Shown here piece after piece: positions 42,437-51,119 of a DNA stretch of 64,000 nt. The position numbers were made by a program, and so were the translations under genes. The notes beneath the pieces were generated by a model that had not been told where the DNA came from, did not search any database, and saw nothing but the letters and a program-made list of their open reading frames with translations. Source of the stretch: an uncultured Oscillospiraceae bacterium (GTDB lineage: Bacteria > Bacillota > Clostridia > Oscillospirales > Oscillospiraceae); assembly GCA_934593275.1 (NCBI GenBank), contig CAKTQE010000002.1, forward strand, positions 1 through 64,000. The letters run 5' to 3'. Each line of letters begins with the position of its first letter. The stretch's first letter is position 1.

Positions 42437-43450
42437 TCAGGCGTTTTTCTGTGCCATCATGGCCCGATGCTGAATCATCTGGGCGGTGATGGAAATGGCG
42501 ATCTCTGCCGGGGTCTGGGCCAGAATGCTCAGGCCGATGGGGGTGGTGATGCGCTCCAAATCCTGGTCTGTGCAGCCGAATTCCTCTTTCAGGCGGCGGA
42601 ACACACCAGCTTTTTTGTGTGCGCTGCCAATAACACCGATGTAAGAGGCGGGGGTGCGGAGGATTTGGGCTTGCAGCACCGTGTCATAGGAGTGGCCCCG
42701 GGTCATGATGCAGACCAGGTCCTTTTCTGTAACGGTAATAAAATCACGGATCCGCTCAAAGTCCACCAATAGCACCTGCTCTGCCTGGGGGAACAGCCCC
42801 CGGTTGGCAAATTCCGGACGGTCATCCATAACAACGCAGCGGAACCCCACACGGGCCAGCACCGGAACCAGCTCTTGGGCCACATGGCCGCAGCCCAGGA
42901 CATAGACCCGACTGGAAGAACTGATTTGTTCCAGGAAGTATTCTCTTCCCTCCAAGGTCAGCCGTCCGGGGATCTGGCCCAAGGGCCTGGGGAATTGCCC
43001 CACGGTGGGTACCTGGCCGTCTTCTCCGCAGACATCCAAGCGGCCATTCTCGCAGAGTTCCTCCACCAGCCACACATCCCGGCCCTCCTCCATGGCCCTA
43101 TCTGCCTGACGGGCAATGTCGATGGCCTGGGCATCGTGGGCGGCGATAAAGTGGAAATAAACACTGCAATTGCCGCCGCAAATCATGCCAAGATTCTGAA
43201 CATCATCCCGGGTCAGGGTAAAATCCTGGCCCCGGGATGTTTGTTCTTCCAGGACTTTCTGGGCGATTTTCATGGAGCGATACTCCACCGCACCGCCGCC
43301 GATGGTGCCGCAGATGCGGCCCTCCTGACCCACCAGCATTCTGGCTCCCGCCCCTCGGGGCGTTGCACCGGAAGAAGTGATAACCGTCACCAGCACCAGG
43401 TCTTCCCCTTGCTCCAGCCGCTGCCGGATTTCATGGAACATTTTTTTCAT
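42437..43450 (-). CDS. XdhC-family molybdenum hydroxylase maturation protein
   Basis: The 337-residue protein has the XdhC/CoxI N-terminal domain (LVLVTVITSSGATPRGAGARMLV, GTIGGGAVEY, GMICGGNCSVYFHF) and a C-terminal Rossmann domain (VYVLGCGHVAQELVPVLARVGF, CIMTRGHSYDTVLQ, YIGVIGS). XdhC binds molybdenum cofactor and helps insert its sulfurated form into hydroxylases of the xanthine oxidase family. The Cys in MICGGNC is a likely cofactor ligand. It is the last gene of the operon that starts at the aldehyde oxidoreductase. Confidence 0.93.
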   Translation of the reverse strand: MKKMFHEIRQRLEQGEDLVLVTVITSSGATPRGAGARMLVGQEGRICGTIGGGAVEYRSMKIAQKVLEEQTSRGQDFTLTRDDVQNLGMICGGNCSVYFHFIAAHDAQAIDIARQADRAMEEGRDVWLVEELCENGRLDVCGEDGQVPTVGQFPRPLGQIPGRLTLEGREYFLEQISSSSRVYVLGCGHVAQELVPVLARVGFRCVVMDDRPEFANRGLFPQAEQVLLVDFERIRDFITVTEKDLVCIMTRGHSYDTVLQAQILRTPASYIGVIGSAHKKAGVFRRLKEEFGCTDQDLERITTPIGLSILAQTPAEIAISITAQMIQHRAMMAQKNA

Positions 43451-43462
43451 TGATTGACCTCC

Positions 43463-44068
43463 TTAAATGGGTACACTTCCGATTTCTTCTACAGTCCAGT
43501 CTCCGTTTTCCCAGCAAAGCCGGGTCACGGAGCCATAGGGAAGGGACACGGTTCTGATATTTTCCATCGGAATTTGTTGAATGCCGCAAAGAAAAGCACG
43601 GATCACCGTCAGGTGGGCGACCACCGCCACACTTTCCTGGGTTTTTCCTAGGATTTCTTTTAACGCACCCTCAAACCGCCGGGCGCATTCTTCCAGAGGT
43701 TCCCCACCGGGGGGCGGCAAGGTGGGGTCGTCTCCCCGCAGGGCATAGAGGCTCGGCCATCTTTTTTCGATTTCGGAAAAAGGCAGCCTCTCCCAGATAC
43801 CGGCATGTTGCTCCCGCAGGTCGGGGTGGATGCGCAGCAGAATGTCCATGGCCCGGGCCGTATCCAAAGCCCGGAGCAAAGGACTTGTATAGCATTGCCG
43901 GACTCCTTTGGCCCGGAGATAGGCCCCGGCAAGACGGCCCTGGTTTTCCCCCTCCCGGCTCAGGGGAATGTCCGTAATGCCGATACAATACCGGCCCGGG
44001 CCGGGAAACACCGGCGTTCCGTGGCGGACCAGGTACACATGGCGTGGCTTTTCCAAATCCTTGACCAT
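43463..44068 (-). CDS. Histidine phosphatase family protein
   Basis: The 201-residue protein has the phosphohistidine motif LVRHGTPVF, then SPLLRALDTARAM, WERLP and the second His in VVAHLTVIR. The family includes phosphoglycerate mutases and cobalamin-pathway CobC phosphatases. Its place inside a molybdenum hydroxylase maturation operon suggests that it removes a phosphate or nucleotide from a cofactor intermediate; this is inference. It starts 12 bases after the CoA-ligase gene. Confidence 0.88.
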   Translation of the reverse strand: MVKDLEKPRHVYLVRHGTPVFPGPGRYCIGITDIPLSREGENQGRLAGAYLRAKGVRQCYTSPLLRALDTARAMDILLRIHPDLREQHAGIWERLPFSEIEKRWPSLYALRGDDPTLPPPGGEPLEECARRFEGALKEILGKTQESVAVVAHLTVIRAFLCGIQQIPMENIRTVSLPYGSVTRLCWENGDWTVEEIGSVPI

Positions 44069-44080
44069 GGCGTTCCCCCT

Positions 44081-45271
44081 TTATTTCAGAATATGCCGCT
44101 TGCCCGGATACAAAGGGCGGTCATCACAGGACGCGGCAGAGGTTTCAATGTGGATGGATAAATTCGGATACAGAGAACGGGCAGCGGAATAGAGTTGGTT
44201 TTCCTGCCCGGGAAGCAATGTTTTTGCGCAGATGTATAGCCCATTTTCACACCGGGCGGTGTAGTCCACAAGGGCAGGGACGGAAAAGAGAGTGCTGTCC
44301 AATGCCTCTATGGAAACTGTTTTCTCAAGCCTTGACACCGGGCCAATACGCCGGGTGATGCCGCCACAGGGACAAGGGGGCAGGAAACGGGTATAGTCCC
44401 CGGTGCGGTATCGGATCAGGGGCATGGCTTCCAGGCCGACGGTGGTAATAACCAGTTCCCCATAGGCCCCCTGGGGCAGCACCCGGCCCTGGGAGTCTAC
44501 GATTTCCGCAATGATATGATTTTCCCGCAGGTGCATCCCCTCCAAAGCTGGGCATGTCACAGCACCACCCAGGCCGCACTCCCGGCTGCCGTAGTGGGGA
44601 TAAAGGGGATTCCCCAAAAGGAACTCCAATTCCTCCATAACCCCAGTGGGACAGGCATCTCCCGATACCAAGGCTCGGCGGATGGGAAGCCCGGGATACA
44701 GCCGCAGAAGGCCCAGCAGTGGTACCGGAAAGCCAATATAGGCCGTGGCCCCTGTTTGTTCTATCTGCCGGGCCGCTTCTTCCCAGCATGTCCCAAAGCA
44801 GCCACGGACAGGAATGGCCCCCAGGGACTCCACCGCCCTCGCAATCAGGTCTCCCAGGCTAAAGGCACCGGAAAAAGGAAAGGCAATCAGGCATTTTTCC
44901 CCAGGCGAGAGCATTTCCGAAATACCGGCGGCAAAAAAGCCCACGGTATGCTGGCAGTCTGCCGCCGTATAAAAAACCCGTTTGGCAGGGCCGGTGGTGC
45001 CGGAGGTGGCACCGGAAATCACCCGGCTGACCTGGGCCTGAGAGGTGGCAAGATACCGCCCCGGGTTGTCTGACAGCATCTGGGGCGTGGTAAAGGGCAA
45101 ACAAGACAGGGCATCCAAAGAAGAAACCTCACGGGGCAGCCCCTGGCTTTTGGGCAGACGGGCCAGGGTTTCATTCAGGCGGCGCAATTGCAGCTCTTGC
45201 AGGTTCTCCCGGGTCAGATGGGATATCCCCTCAACCCTCTCGATCCATTGTTCCAGTTTCGTCCGATTCAT
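44081..45271 (-). CDS. AMP/CoA ligase of the DVU_1553 type
   Basis: The 396-residue protein is an adenylate-forming enzyme related to phenylacetyl-CoA ligase (PaaK). It has SGATSGTTGPAKRVFYT (the P-loop-like motif), YPHYGSREC in the acid-binding region and YRTGDYTRFLPPCPCGG with a Cys pair. It would activate a carboxylate as acyl-AMP or acyl-CoA. No aromatic degradation genes are near, so the substrate is likely part of a cofactor or protein maturation step. Its ATG lies within the radical SAM gene, a 41-base overlap, and there is no strong ribosome site, which points to coupled translation. Confidence 0.85.
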   Translation of the reverse strand: MNRTKLEQWIERVEGISHLTRENLQELQLRRLNETLARLPKSQGLPREVSSLDALSCLPFTTPQMLSDNPGRYLATSQAQVSRVISGATSGTTGPAKRVFYTAADCQHTVGFFAAGISEMLSPGEKCLIAFPFSGAFSLGDLIARAVESLGAIPVRGCFGTCWEEAARQIEQTGATAYIGFPVPLLGLLRLYPGLPIRRALVSGDACPTGVMEELEFLLGNPLYPHYGSRECGLGGAVTCPALEGMHLRENHIIAEIVDSQGRVLPQGAYGELVITTVGLEAMPLIRYRTGDYTRFLPPCPCGGITRRIGPVSRLEKTVSIEALDSTLFSVPALVDYTARCENGLYICAKTLLPGQENQLYSAARSLYPNLSIHIETSAASCDDRPLYPGKRHILK

Positions 45272-46541
45272 AAAAGCAAGTCAGATAGTGGGCGCAGAAA
45301 GGTTTGATTTTTCCCTCGGCGTATACGTGGAGGCTGCAACGGTGCAGCCGTTCGATATTCAGATTGCCCGCGTCCTGGAAAACCATGGAAGAAAGGGTCA
45401 AGCTTCTGTGGCGCAGACAATACAAAAAGGTATCAAAATCCATTTCATCGGAAAGCTCCCCCTGGGGTGCCGCTTCCTGGGGATAACGCCGCCAGTGCCG
45501 GGCCACATACTCCCGGTTGTGGGAGGCATCGCATTTTCTCTGGGCGGAGTGGGTGATATTAGAAAGGGGCCGCAGCTTTCCCGTAGGCTCCACCAGGAAG
45601 TTGGCGTGAAACCCGCAGAGCGGATGGTCACATTGGGAGGGCATAAAGCTATCCAAGGGAATAGTTGCTTGTCCCGAAAGGTCCGCCATCAGATCATCCA
45701 GGGTATACCGGGTTCGGCTTCCCTCCGGGCAGCGGCCAAAATAGGAAACCGGCTGAAAGTGAATGCCCCGAACCCCAGGAACCCTTGTCTTTGCAAAGGC
45801 CACCAATTCCCCCAAATTCTCCGTATTGACCCCCGGTACAACCGTTGGCACCAGGGTGACCCCCAGGCCCAGGGCTGCACAGACATCGATCGCCCGGAGT
45901 TTTTCTTCCAGCAAGGGTCTTCCCCGGAGTTTTTCATAAATCTCCTGCCGGGTGCCGTCAAACTGCAAAAATACAATGTCCAGCCCCGCCTTGGCCAGGG
46001 CCTTGGCATATTCCACGTCCCGGGACAGCCTCAGTCCGTTGGTATTCACCTGAACATAGCTGCACCCCACCTCTTTGGCGTACCGCACCAGTTCCGGCAA
46101 ATCGTCCCGCAGGGTCGGCTCCCCGCCGGAGAGCTGTAGGAGGGGTTTTCCGCAGAGGGTACGAATGCGGTCAATGGCCTTTTTCACCTGCTCCATGGGC
46201 ATGTCCGCCTCCTGCTGGCCGCCGTCCGCAAAGCAGAAAGCACACCGCAGGTCACAGCGTTTTGTAACCTCCAAAAGGACACAGCAGGAGCCGGATTCAT
46301 GCTCCGGACAAAGGCCGCAGTTTTGGGGACACTGGGTTCCCAGTTCCCCCAAAGGCTGGGCGCACTGGGTCCATGTATCAAAATCCACATTGCCCCGCCA
46401 CACATCAGCCGAAAAGGCCCCATGGTCCGGACACTGCTTGGAAAGGAATACGGAGCCGTCTTCCCGCTGTTCCAGCTGGGCCGGAATATTTTTCAGGCAG
46501 ACCGGGCATACCGAGCGGGTTGTTCTGGGAAAGGATGCCAT
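45231..46541 (-). CDS. Radical SAM maturase (TrsS-like) of the hydroxylase locus
   Basis: The 436-residue protein has a Cys-rich N-terminus (C12, C15, C37, C60, C71, C75, C78, C86, C87) and then the radical SAM motif CDLRCAFCF (C96, C100, C103). GGEPTLRDDLPELV is the SAM-binding GGE segment. The many extra cysteines may hold further clusters. In related families the N-terminal CPxC site can be a selenocysteine; here it is Cys and the frame has no internal TGA. The partners (oxidoreductase, CoA ligase, methyltransferase) suggest cofactor or peptide modification; the reaction is unknown. AGGTG precedes the ATG. Confidence 0.88.
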   Translation of the reverse strand: MASFPRTTRSVCPVCLKNIPAQLEQREDGSVFLSKQCPDHGAFSADVWRGNVDFDTWTQCAQPLGELGTQCPQNCGLCPEHESGSCCVLLEVTKRCDLRCAFCFADGGQQEADMPMEQVKKAIDRIRTLCGKPLLQLSGGEPTLRDDLPELVRYAKEVGCSYVQVNTNGLRLSRDVEYAKALAKAGLDIVFLQFDGTRQEIYEKLRGRPLLEEKLRAIDVCAALGLGVTLVPTVVPGVNTENLGELVAFAKTRVPGVRGIHFQPVSYFGRCPEGSRTRYTLDDLMADLSGQATIPLDSFMPSQCDHPLCGFHANFLVEPTGKLRPLSNITHSAQRKCDASHNREYVARHWRRYPQEAAPQGELSDEMDFDTFLYCLRHRSLTLSSMVFQDAGNLNIERLHRCSLHVYAEGKIKPFCAHYLTCFYESDETGTMDREG

Positions 46542-46545
46542 TTTT

Positions 46546-47601
46546 TCACCTCATGCCGAAACATTCTTCTTTAAAAACAAGGTAGCTCAGATTATACGGC
46601 TCACAAAGGGATTCCACCGCCCCGGAGAGAATGGCCTGAACTTCTCCGCTGGGGCAGACGGCAGAGCAATTGAGCATCACCGCCAACTCCGTACAGGGGG
46701 CGGTAAAGGTTTTGGTCACGGCAATATCCCGGCCAATGCCCAGCATATCTACCTTTCCGTAATCCCCCTCAGCGGTCCAGGCCAGCAGTTTCAGGTGGGG
46801 AATATCCTGGCCAATGGCGGCCACTTCCCGCCGGACGGTTTGGGCCAAATCCATTAAATAGGCGTTGCCGTCAAAGTCATTGCAGCAGACGGTGGCGTGG
46901 TACTGGATATAATACTCGCTGATTCGGCCCATGGCCCGGCCAAAGGCTTCCCCGCCGTAGCCAATATCCGGCCTGTGCATGGAGGCAGACTGCCGGATCA
47001 TGGCCTGAGAAAGATCCTCCAAGCCAGCACCTGTCAAGGCACTGATGGGGATGACCCTGGCCTGGGGGTAATGGGTTTCCAGCCAGCGGCATTCCTGCCG
47101 TATTTCCTCCTGGGTCAGAAGATCGCACTTGTTCAGAACGATCAGATCCGCTTCCACCAGTTGGGTATGGAGGATATAGTGGATGTCGCTGTTCCCCGCC
47201 CGCAATTGAGCCAATACCTGGGGTTCCGTCAGCACCGTAAAAGGTGCCAACTCATAGCGGCCCGGGTAATCCCGTTGGAGGGTGTGGTAAACGTGATCCA
47301 AGGCCCCCACGCCAAAGCCGGGGATATCGGAAATCACCAGTTCACAGCCCTCCTTGTCAAAGAGGCTGTCCAGACGTTCAACCAGAGTCTTGGTGATGTA
47401 GCAGATGCAGCTGCCTGTCAGTTCCGAGGCATTGCAGCCGGAAAGAGCGGCCAGTTTGTGATCTGCCAGACTTTGCTGCCCCAAGTCATTGCTGATCATG
47501 GCGGCTTTGCCGTGGTGGGCAGAAAAGAACCTCGTCAGGGCCATCATGGTGGTGGTTTTTCCGGAGCCTAAGAAGCCGCTGAATACCGCAAACTTTTTCA
47601 T
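46546..47601 (-). CDS. CobW/HypB-like GTPase of the hydroxylase locus
   Basis: The 351-residue GTPase has P-loop FSGFLGSGKTT, SDIPGFG, and NKCD specificity motif (VLNKCDLLTQEE). It is G3E-like, a group that inserts metals in enzymes or moves metal cofactors (CobW, HypB, UreG). A mid-protein CICYITKTLVERL segment carries a Cys pair. I infer delivery of metal or cofactor during maturation of the molybdenum enzyme. Its ATG overlaps the stop of the C-GCAxxG-C-C gene as ATGA. Confidence 0.85.
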   Translation of the reverse strand: MKKFAVFSGFLGSGKTTTMMALTRFFSAHHGKAAMISNDLGQQSLADHKLAALSGCNASELTGSCICYITKTLVERLDSLFDKEGCELVISDIPGFGVGALDHVYHTLQRDYPGRYELAPFTVLTEPQVLAQLRAGNSDIHYILHTQLVEADLIVLNKCDLLTQEEIRQECRWLETHYPQARVIPISALTGAGLEDLSQAMIRQSASMHRPDIGYGGEAFGRAMGRISEYYIQYHATVCCNDFDGNAYLMDLAQTVRREVAAIGQDIPHLKLLAWTAEGDYGKVDMLGIGRDIAVTKTFTAPCTELAVMLNCSAVCPSGEVQAILSGAVESLCEPYNLSYLVFKEECFGMR

Positions 47602-48026
47602 GTGAGAACCCCCGCTCTATCTAATATTTCCACACATTTTTCGTAGGTTGCAGCAATAATACCCGGGCAATACTGCACTTTTTTTGCGGGGCTGATGCCC
47701 ACAATGTCCTGGCAGTCTGTCGCCTGAAATTCCTCCTCTGCCCACTTAACAAACCACTGGGTAAACTCCCCCAGGGCCGCCTTGTGGGCCGGATGCTCAT
47801 AGGCGGCTTCCTCCGGCTTTCCTGTAAAGTAGGAGATCATGCAGCAGCCCGCCGGCATACAGCCGCAAAGATAGCCGCTGCCGCCAATGCCGCCGTTGAG
47901 TCCCTGCATACTTCGGACAAAGCCGGGATTTTCCTCAGAAAATGTTTCCATCAACAAAATGGCCAATATCTGTCCGCATGCGTAACCGCAGCGGCTCAAC
48001 TCTAAAATCCGTTCTTCCAGATCCAT
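47598..48026 (-). CDS. C-GCAxxG-C-C family redox protein
   Basis: The 142-residue protein has the C-GCAxxG-C-C pattern of its family: SRCGYACGQ near the start and GGIGGSGYLCGCMPAGCCMI in the middle, plus C in DCQDIVG and YCPG. The family is found in anaerobes next to redox enzymes and often carries Cys or metal sites. The role here is unknown. An ATG at 48026 is chosen with AAAGGA upstream. It ends overlapping the GTPase gene. Confidence 0.88.
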   Translation of the reverse strand: MDLEERILELSRCGYACGQILAILLMETFSEENPGFVRSMQGLNGGIGGSGYLCGCMPAGCCMISYFTGKPEEAAYEHPAHKAALGEFTQWFVKWAEEEFQATDCQDIVGISPAKKVQYCPGIIAATYEKCVEILDRAGVLT

Positions 48027-48030
48027 CGGC

Positions 48031-48546
48031 TCACATCCTTTCGCAAACGAACAGCACATAACAGATGTGCTTTCCCTGGGGCGCACACACATGCTCCTGG
48101 GTCCAAAGGGCTTCCAGATAGTACGCCCGCCAGCTGCTTGTCATATCTTCGATATGCCGCACCGCAAACCCCGCTGTGCGGCACTGGTTGAGCAGCTCTA
48201 CCACATCCTCGGTCACGTCCGAGAATACCAGCTTGCCGCCGGGGCGCAGAAGTCTTGCCGCCTCCTGAATAGCCCCCGGCACATTGCCGCTGACGTAAAA
48301 GCTGCACTGGCTGAGAATACCGTCAAAGGAAGCGGCTTCCCAGGGGGTATGGAGAAAATCGCCGGGTTCTACGTCGCTTCCCCGGGGACACAGGTCCAGG
48401 CCCTGGGCTTCATATCCCTTTTCCCGCAGGAGCCTGACCCCGTCTCCGTCACCGGCTCCCATATCCAGCCAGCGGCAGCCCTGGGGCAGAAAGGCCAGTT
48501 CGATCAGATAGCGGCTGTGTTCCAGGCCGCCGGGATGGCCCTGCAT
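48031..48546 (-). CDS. SAM-dependent methyltransferase (TrsM-like)
   Basis: The 171-residue methyltransferase has SAM motif I WLDMGAGDGDGVRLL, then GLDLCPRGSDVEPGDFL, FDGILSQCSFYVS and LLRPGGKLVFSDV. It is the small arsenite/ubiquinone-type class I fold. Cys residues in DLCP and SQCS correspond, as I recall, to positions where some relatives have selenocysteine. The methyl acceptor is unknown; in this locus it could be the cofactor, an intermediate or a Cys residue. It overlaps the stop of the zinc-ribbon gene (TAATG). Confidence 0.87.
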   Translation of the reverse strand: MQGHPGGLEHSRYLIELAFLPQGCRWLDMGAGDGDGVRLLREKGYEAQGLDLCPRGSDVEPGDFLHTPWEAASFDGILSQCSFYVSGNVPGAIQEAARLLRPGGKLVFSDVTEDVVELLNQCRTAGFAVRHIEDMTSSWRAYYLEALWTQEHVCAPQGKHICYVLFVCERM

Positions 48547-48764
48547 TATTTATCCTCCAGGGCTTTCTCTACGGAAAGCACCTTGCCCAGGGCCAATTCC
48601 TCAGGGACGTAAATAAAGCCGCACTTGGGACACACTGGAAGCTCCACGGGAAAACCGTTGTCCAAGTACATGAACTTTGCCTTTCCCTTTTCCAGCTTGC
48701 ATTGGCATTTGAGACAGGTGAGCTTTCCCTCCGGGTCGATGGTATAGTAGTTTTTATCTGCCAT
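48546..48764 (-). CDS. Small zinc-ribbon/redox protein (DVU_1557 type)
   Basis: The 72-residue protein has two CxxC pairs: LTCLKCQCKLEKG and PVCPKCGFIYVP, a rubredoxin-like or zinc-ribbon arrangement. The middle segment KAKFMYLDNGFPVELP is typical of the family seen in these clusters. It is likely an electron carrier or scaffold for the neighbouring oxidoreductase. It lies 10 bases after the ferredoxin/CCG-domain protein gene and is coupled to the methyltransferase gene. Confidence 0.83.
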   Translation of the reverse strand: MADKNYYTIDPEGKLTCLKCQCKLEKGKAKFMYLDNGFPVELPVCPKCGFIYVPEELALGKVLSVEKALEDK

Positions 48765-48774
48765 GGCGTTCTCC

Positions 48775-51027
48775 TTACTCCCGGTTTACAATATTCATCC
48801 GGTGGCTGTAGGCTCCATGCACCCGGTACCCGCCCCCAATCGGCTCAAAGCGAACCCAGAACGTCACATTGCCCAGACGAAGGCTGGTCAGGCACAGACC
48901 GGTTTCTCCATCCAAGATTCCCTGGCCGGTTTCCCGCAGGTGCCGCAGAACCTGAACCACATCGGATTGGAGGATCATCCGGTCATCCATCATAGACTCC
49001 GCCTCCGGGGTGTATTCAATCACAAATTCCGGCTCCATTTCCGGCACCTCCTGGTTCCAAATCTGCTTCATCAGGCCGTATTTTAACCCCAAACGGTTTT
49101 TCCGCTTGGCACTGATATCCGGGCAGTTGTCCGCCGGGGTATTATAAACCAGCTCCAACAGGTGCATGGACCGGCGGCCCTGGCGGGCGAAGCGGTCCCG
49201 ACAGGCCATGCAGTAGCTTAAATAGGGCAAATCTGACCGCTCCAGGCACTGGACAGTCATTTCATCTGCCACCTCCCGGTTGGCATACTGGGTCAGGCCA
49301 CCATAGCCGCAGCAAGGAGCCTGATCTCCCTCATAGGGTGTTTGCATCACCTGGCAGCCCAGTTCTTCCGCAATGCGGCGAATGGAATCCTGGGTCTGCC
49401 GGTCTCCCCTGGCACCGCAGCCGTCATGAACCGCCACAGGCCCGCAAAACTGCCCATGGGGCGGCAGACCGATTTCTTCCAAGACTTCCCAAATCCCCCG
49501 AACCTGTTGGCCTTGACCGGTAAGCTGCTTTTTACAGGTGGGACAGCCCGCAATGACCACCGGGTTTCCAAGGCTTTCCAGCTTCTCCCGGAGAAAAGCC
49601 ACGGTGTCATCGTAAAGCTCATATCGACCCGCCCAGTCACAGATGGCACCGCAGCAGCCCAGCATCAGGGCAACGCCCCCTTGCAGGCGGTCACACAAAT
49701 CCAAATAGGCCGCTTTCACCGCCTGGGGGGCAATGGCGGACGCCTGACAGCCGGGGAAAAAGACGTATTTACAGGTTGTAAACCCCGGCTGGGCCAGGGA
49801 CAAAAAGGCCTCTCCGTTGGAAAATAGCATGTCCATCAGAGCAAACTCATGGGGGGCCAAGGGCATTTTTCCGGTGGTGACCATGTTTCTCCGGGCGATC
49901 AGGCAAACCTCTGCCATGTCATAGCCATTGGGACACAAGACGCTGCACTGGCCGCAGAGGGAACAGGCGTTAATGGGCTTGTTCATCATGTGGTCACCCA
50001 TGATGATGGAAACATTGTTGTAGATTTCCCGGGTCAGGACCCGGGGGAATTTTTTATAATGGCGCAGATAGGCGCAGCCCTTGATACATTCCTCGCACCG
50101 GCACTGGATGCACCGGGCCGCTTCCGCAATGGCTTCTTCCCGGTCTGTGCAGGCAATGCGCTTGCTGGGGGCGACACCCTCCAAGGAGGTATAGAGCCTG
50201 GTTTCCACGCTGCCCTCCTGGCCTCGGGTATTGGCAGGGTCCAGCTTTTGGGCCATACGGTCGGCGGAAAGGGCCGCTTTTTTGGCGGCGAAAGCAGCGC
50301 CAAGGATCCCCTGCCAGGGGCCGGTAATGAGATTTCTCTCCCGGCAGACCATCAGTGCTTCATCGGAATGATCCTGGGGATACAAGGCGTTGAAAACCGC
50401 AAAGGAAGCACAGACCAAATCAAATTTTCCCGCCTCCTGCCGGAAGCAGCTTTCCGGGTCAGCGTTCCAGACAAAACGGACATCCAAGCCAGATAGATCC
50501 GCCTCCGCCCCCTGGGGAACCTTTGGCAAGACCTGGGTCAGCAAGGCCCCGGCATCACTCTGGGAGAGATAGAACGTCACGGGGTACATTTTCTTGCTCA
50601 GTTCCCCGGCAAAAAACAGGGTAAAGAGGTCTGCCCCAAAAATTGCGGCGGTTTTGGTCTTTTTCCGCAGCAGTCCCCTACCCTTTCCGTGGCTGCCGTA
50701 GGCTACGGCGGCGGCTTCCAGTTTCCCCAGGGCAATGCCGTCTCCCAAGGAACAGAGCTTGCATTTCTCTTCACAGGGGGCCTCACACAGGGCCGACAGG
50801 ATATGGGGCAAGGGAGTGATTTTTTCGTAAAGCCGCAGGGCTTTGTCAAAATCCCCCTGGGCAATGGCCTGGGTCATGGCCTTGGCATCCAGCTTCAGAG
50901 GACAAGCGGCACTACAGTAGGCGGGCTGTTCATGGACGCACAGATGTTCCCGGGCTTCCAGCTCCTCTTTGGTAAACATCCGCTTTTGCCGGTAAATATG
51001 GGTGGAGGCCCGTTCTTCCAGGATCAT
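48775..51027 (-). CDS. Dicluster ferredoxin / CCG-domain oxidoreductase (DVU_1558 type)
   Basis: The 750-residue protein joins several modules. Residues about 25-100 are a GltD-like dicluster domain (CVHEQPAYCSAACPLKLDAKAM, CEAPCEEKCKLCSLGDGIALG). Residues about 120-300 look like the FAD/NAD Rossmann region that follows in GltD, but the GxGxxG is replaced by IFGADLFTLFFAG, so flavin binding is probably lost. Then come two 4Fe-4S binding sets (CIQCRCEECIKGC, CSLCGQCSVLCPNGY) and two CCG-type domains (PGCQAS, LGCCGAI, APCCGYGG). The likely role is electron transfer from or to the aldehyde oxidoreductase, similar to heterodisulfide reductase-type subunits. The start follows GAGGAGGTGATCC. Confidence 0.9.
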   Translation of the reverse strand: MILEERASTHIYRQKRMFTKEELEAREHLCVHEQPAYCSAACPLKLDAKAMTQAIAQGDFDKALRLYEKITPLPHILSALCEAPCEEKCKLCSLGDGIALGKLEAAAVAYGSHGKGRGLLRKKTKTAAIFGADLFTLFFAGELSKKMYPVTFYLSQSDAGALLTQVLPKVPQGAEADLSGLDVRFVWNADPESCFRQEAGKFDLVCASFAVFNALYPQDHSDEALMVCRERNLITGPWQGILGAAFAAKKAALSADRMAQKLDPANTRGQEGSVETRLYTSLEGVAPSKRIACTDREEAIAEAARCIQCRCEECIKGCAYLRHYKKFPRVLTREIYNNVSIIMGDHMMNKPINACSLCGQCSVLCPNGYDMAEVCLIARRNMVTTGKMPLAPHEFALMDMLFSNGEAFLSLAQPGFTTCKYVFFPGCQASAIAPQAVKAAYLDLCDRLQGGVALMLGCCGAICDWAGRYELYDDTVAFLREKLESLGNPVVIAGCPTCKKQLTGQGQQVRGIWEVLEEIGLPPHGQFCGPVAVHDGCGARGDRQTQDSIRRIAEELGCQVMQTPYEGDQAPCCGYGGLTQYANREVADEMTVQCLERSDLPYLSYCMACRDRFARQGRRSMHLLELVYNTPADNCPDISAKRKNRLGLKYGLMKQIWNQEVPEMEPEFVIEYTPEAESMMDDRMILQSDVVQVLRHLRETGQGILDGETGLCLTSLRLGNVTFWVRFEPIGGGYRVHGAYSHRMNIVNRE

Positions 51028-51055
51028 GGGATCACCTCCTCAGAAATTGCCAATA

Positions 51056-51077
51056 GAGAGGCGGTTGCCCGCCTCTC
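51056..51077 (-). terminator. Hairpin between aldehyde oxidoreductase and downstream genes
   Basis: Stem GAGAGGCGG/CCGCCTCTC with a 4-base loop. It has no T-run on the minus strand. It may weaken downstream expression or stabilise the mRNA end. Confidence 0.5.
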
Positions 51078-51119
51078 CATTGCAGCACAGAGATTTAGAA
51101 TTCAGAACGTATGTTTATC

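Noticed and set aside
45231..48546. Selenocysteine codons in the radical SAM and methyltransferase genes
   Set aside because: Both frames run without internal TGA and have Cys codons at the candidate positions.
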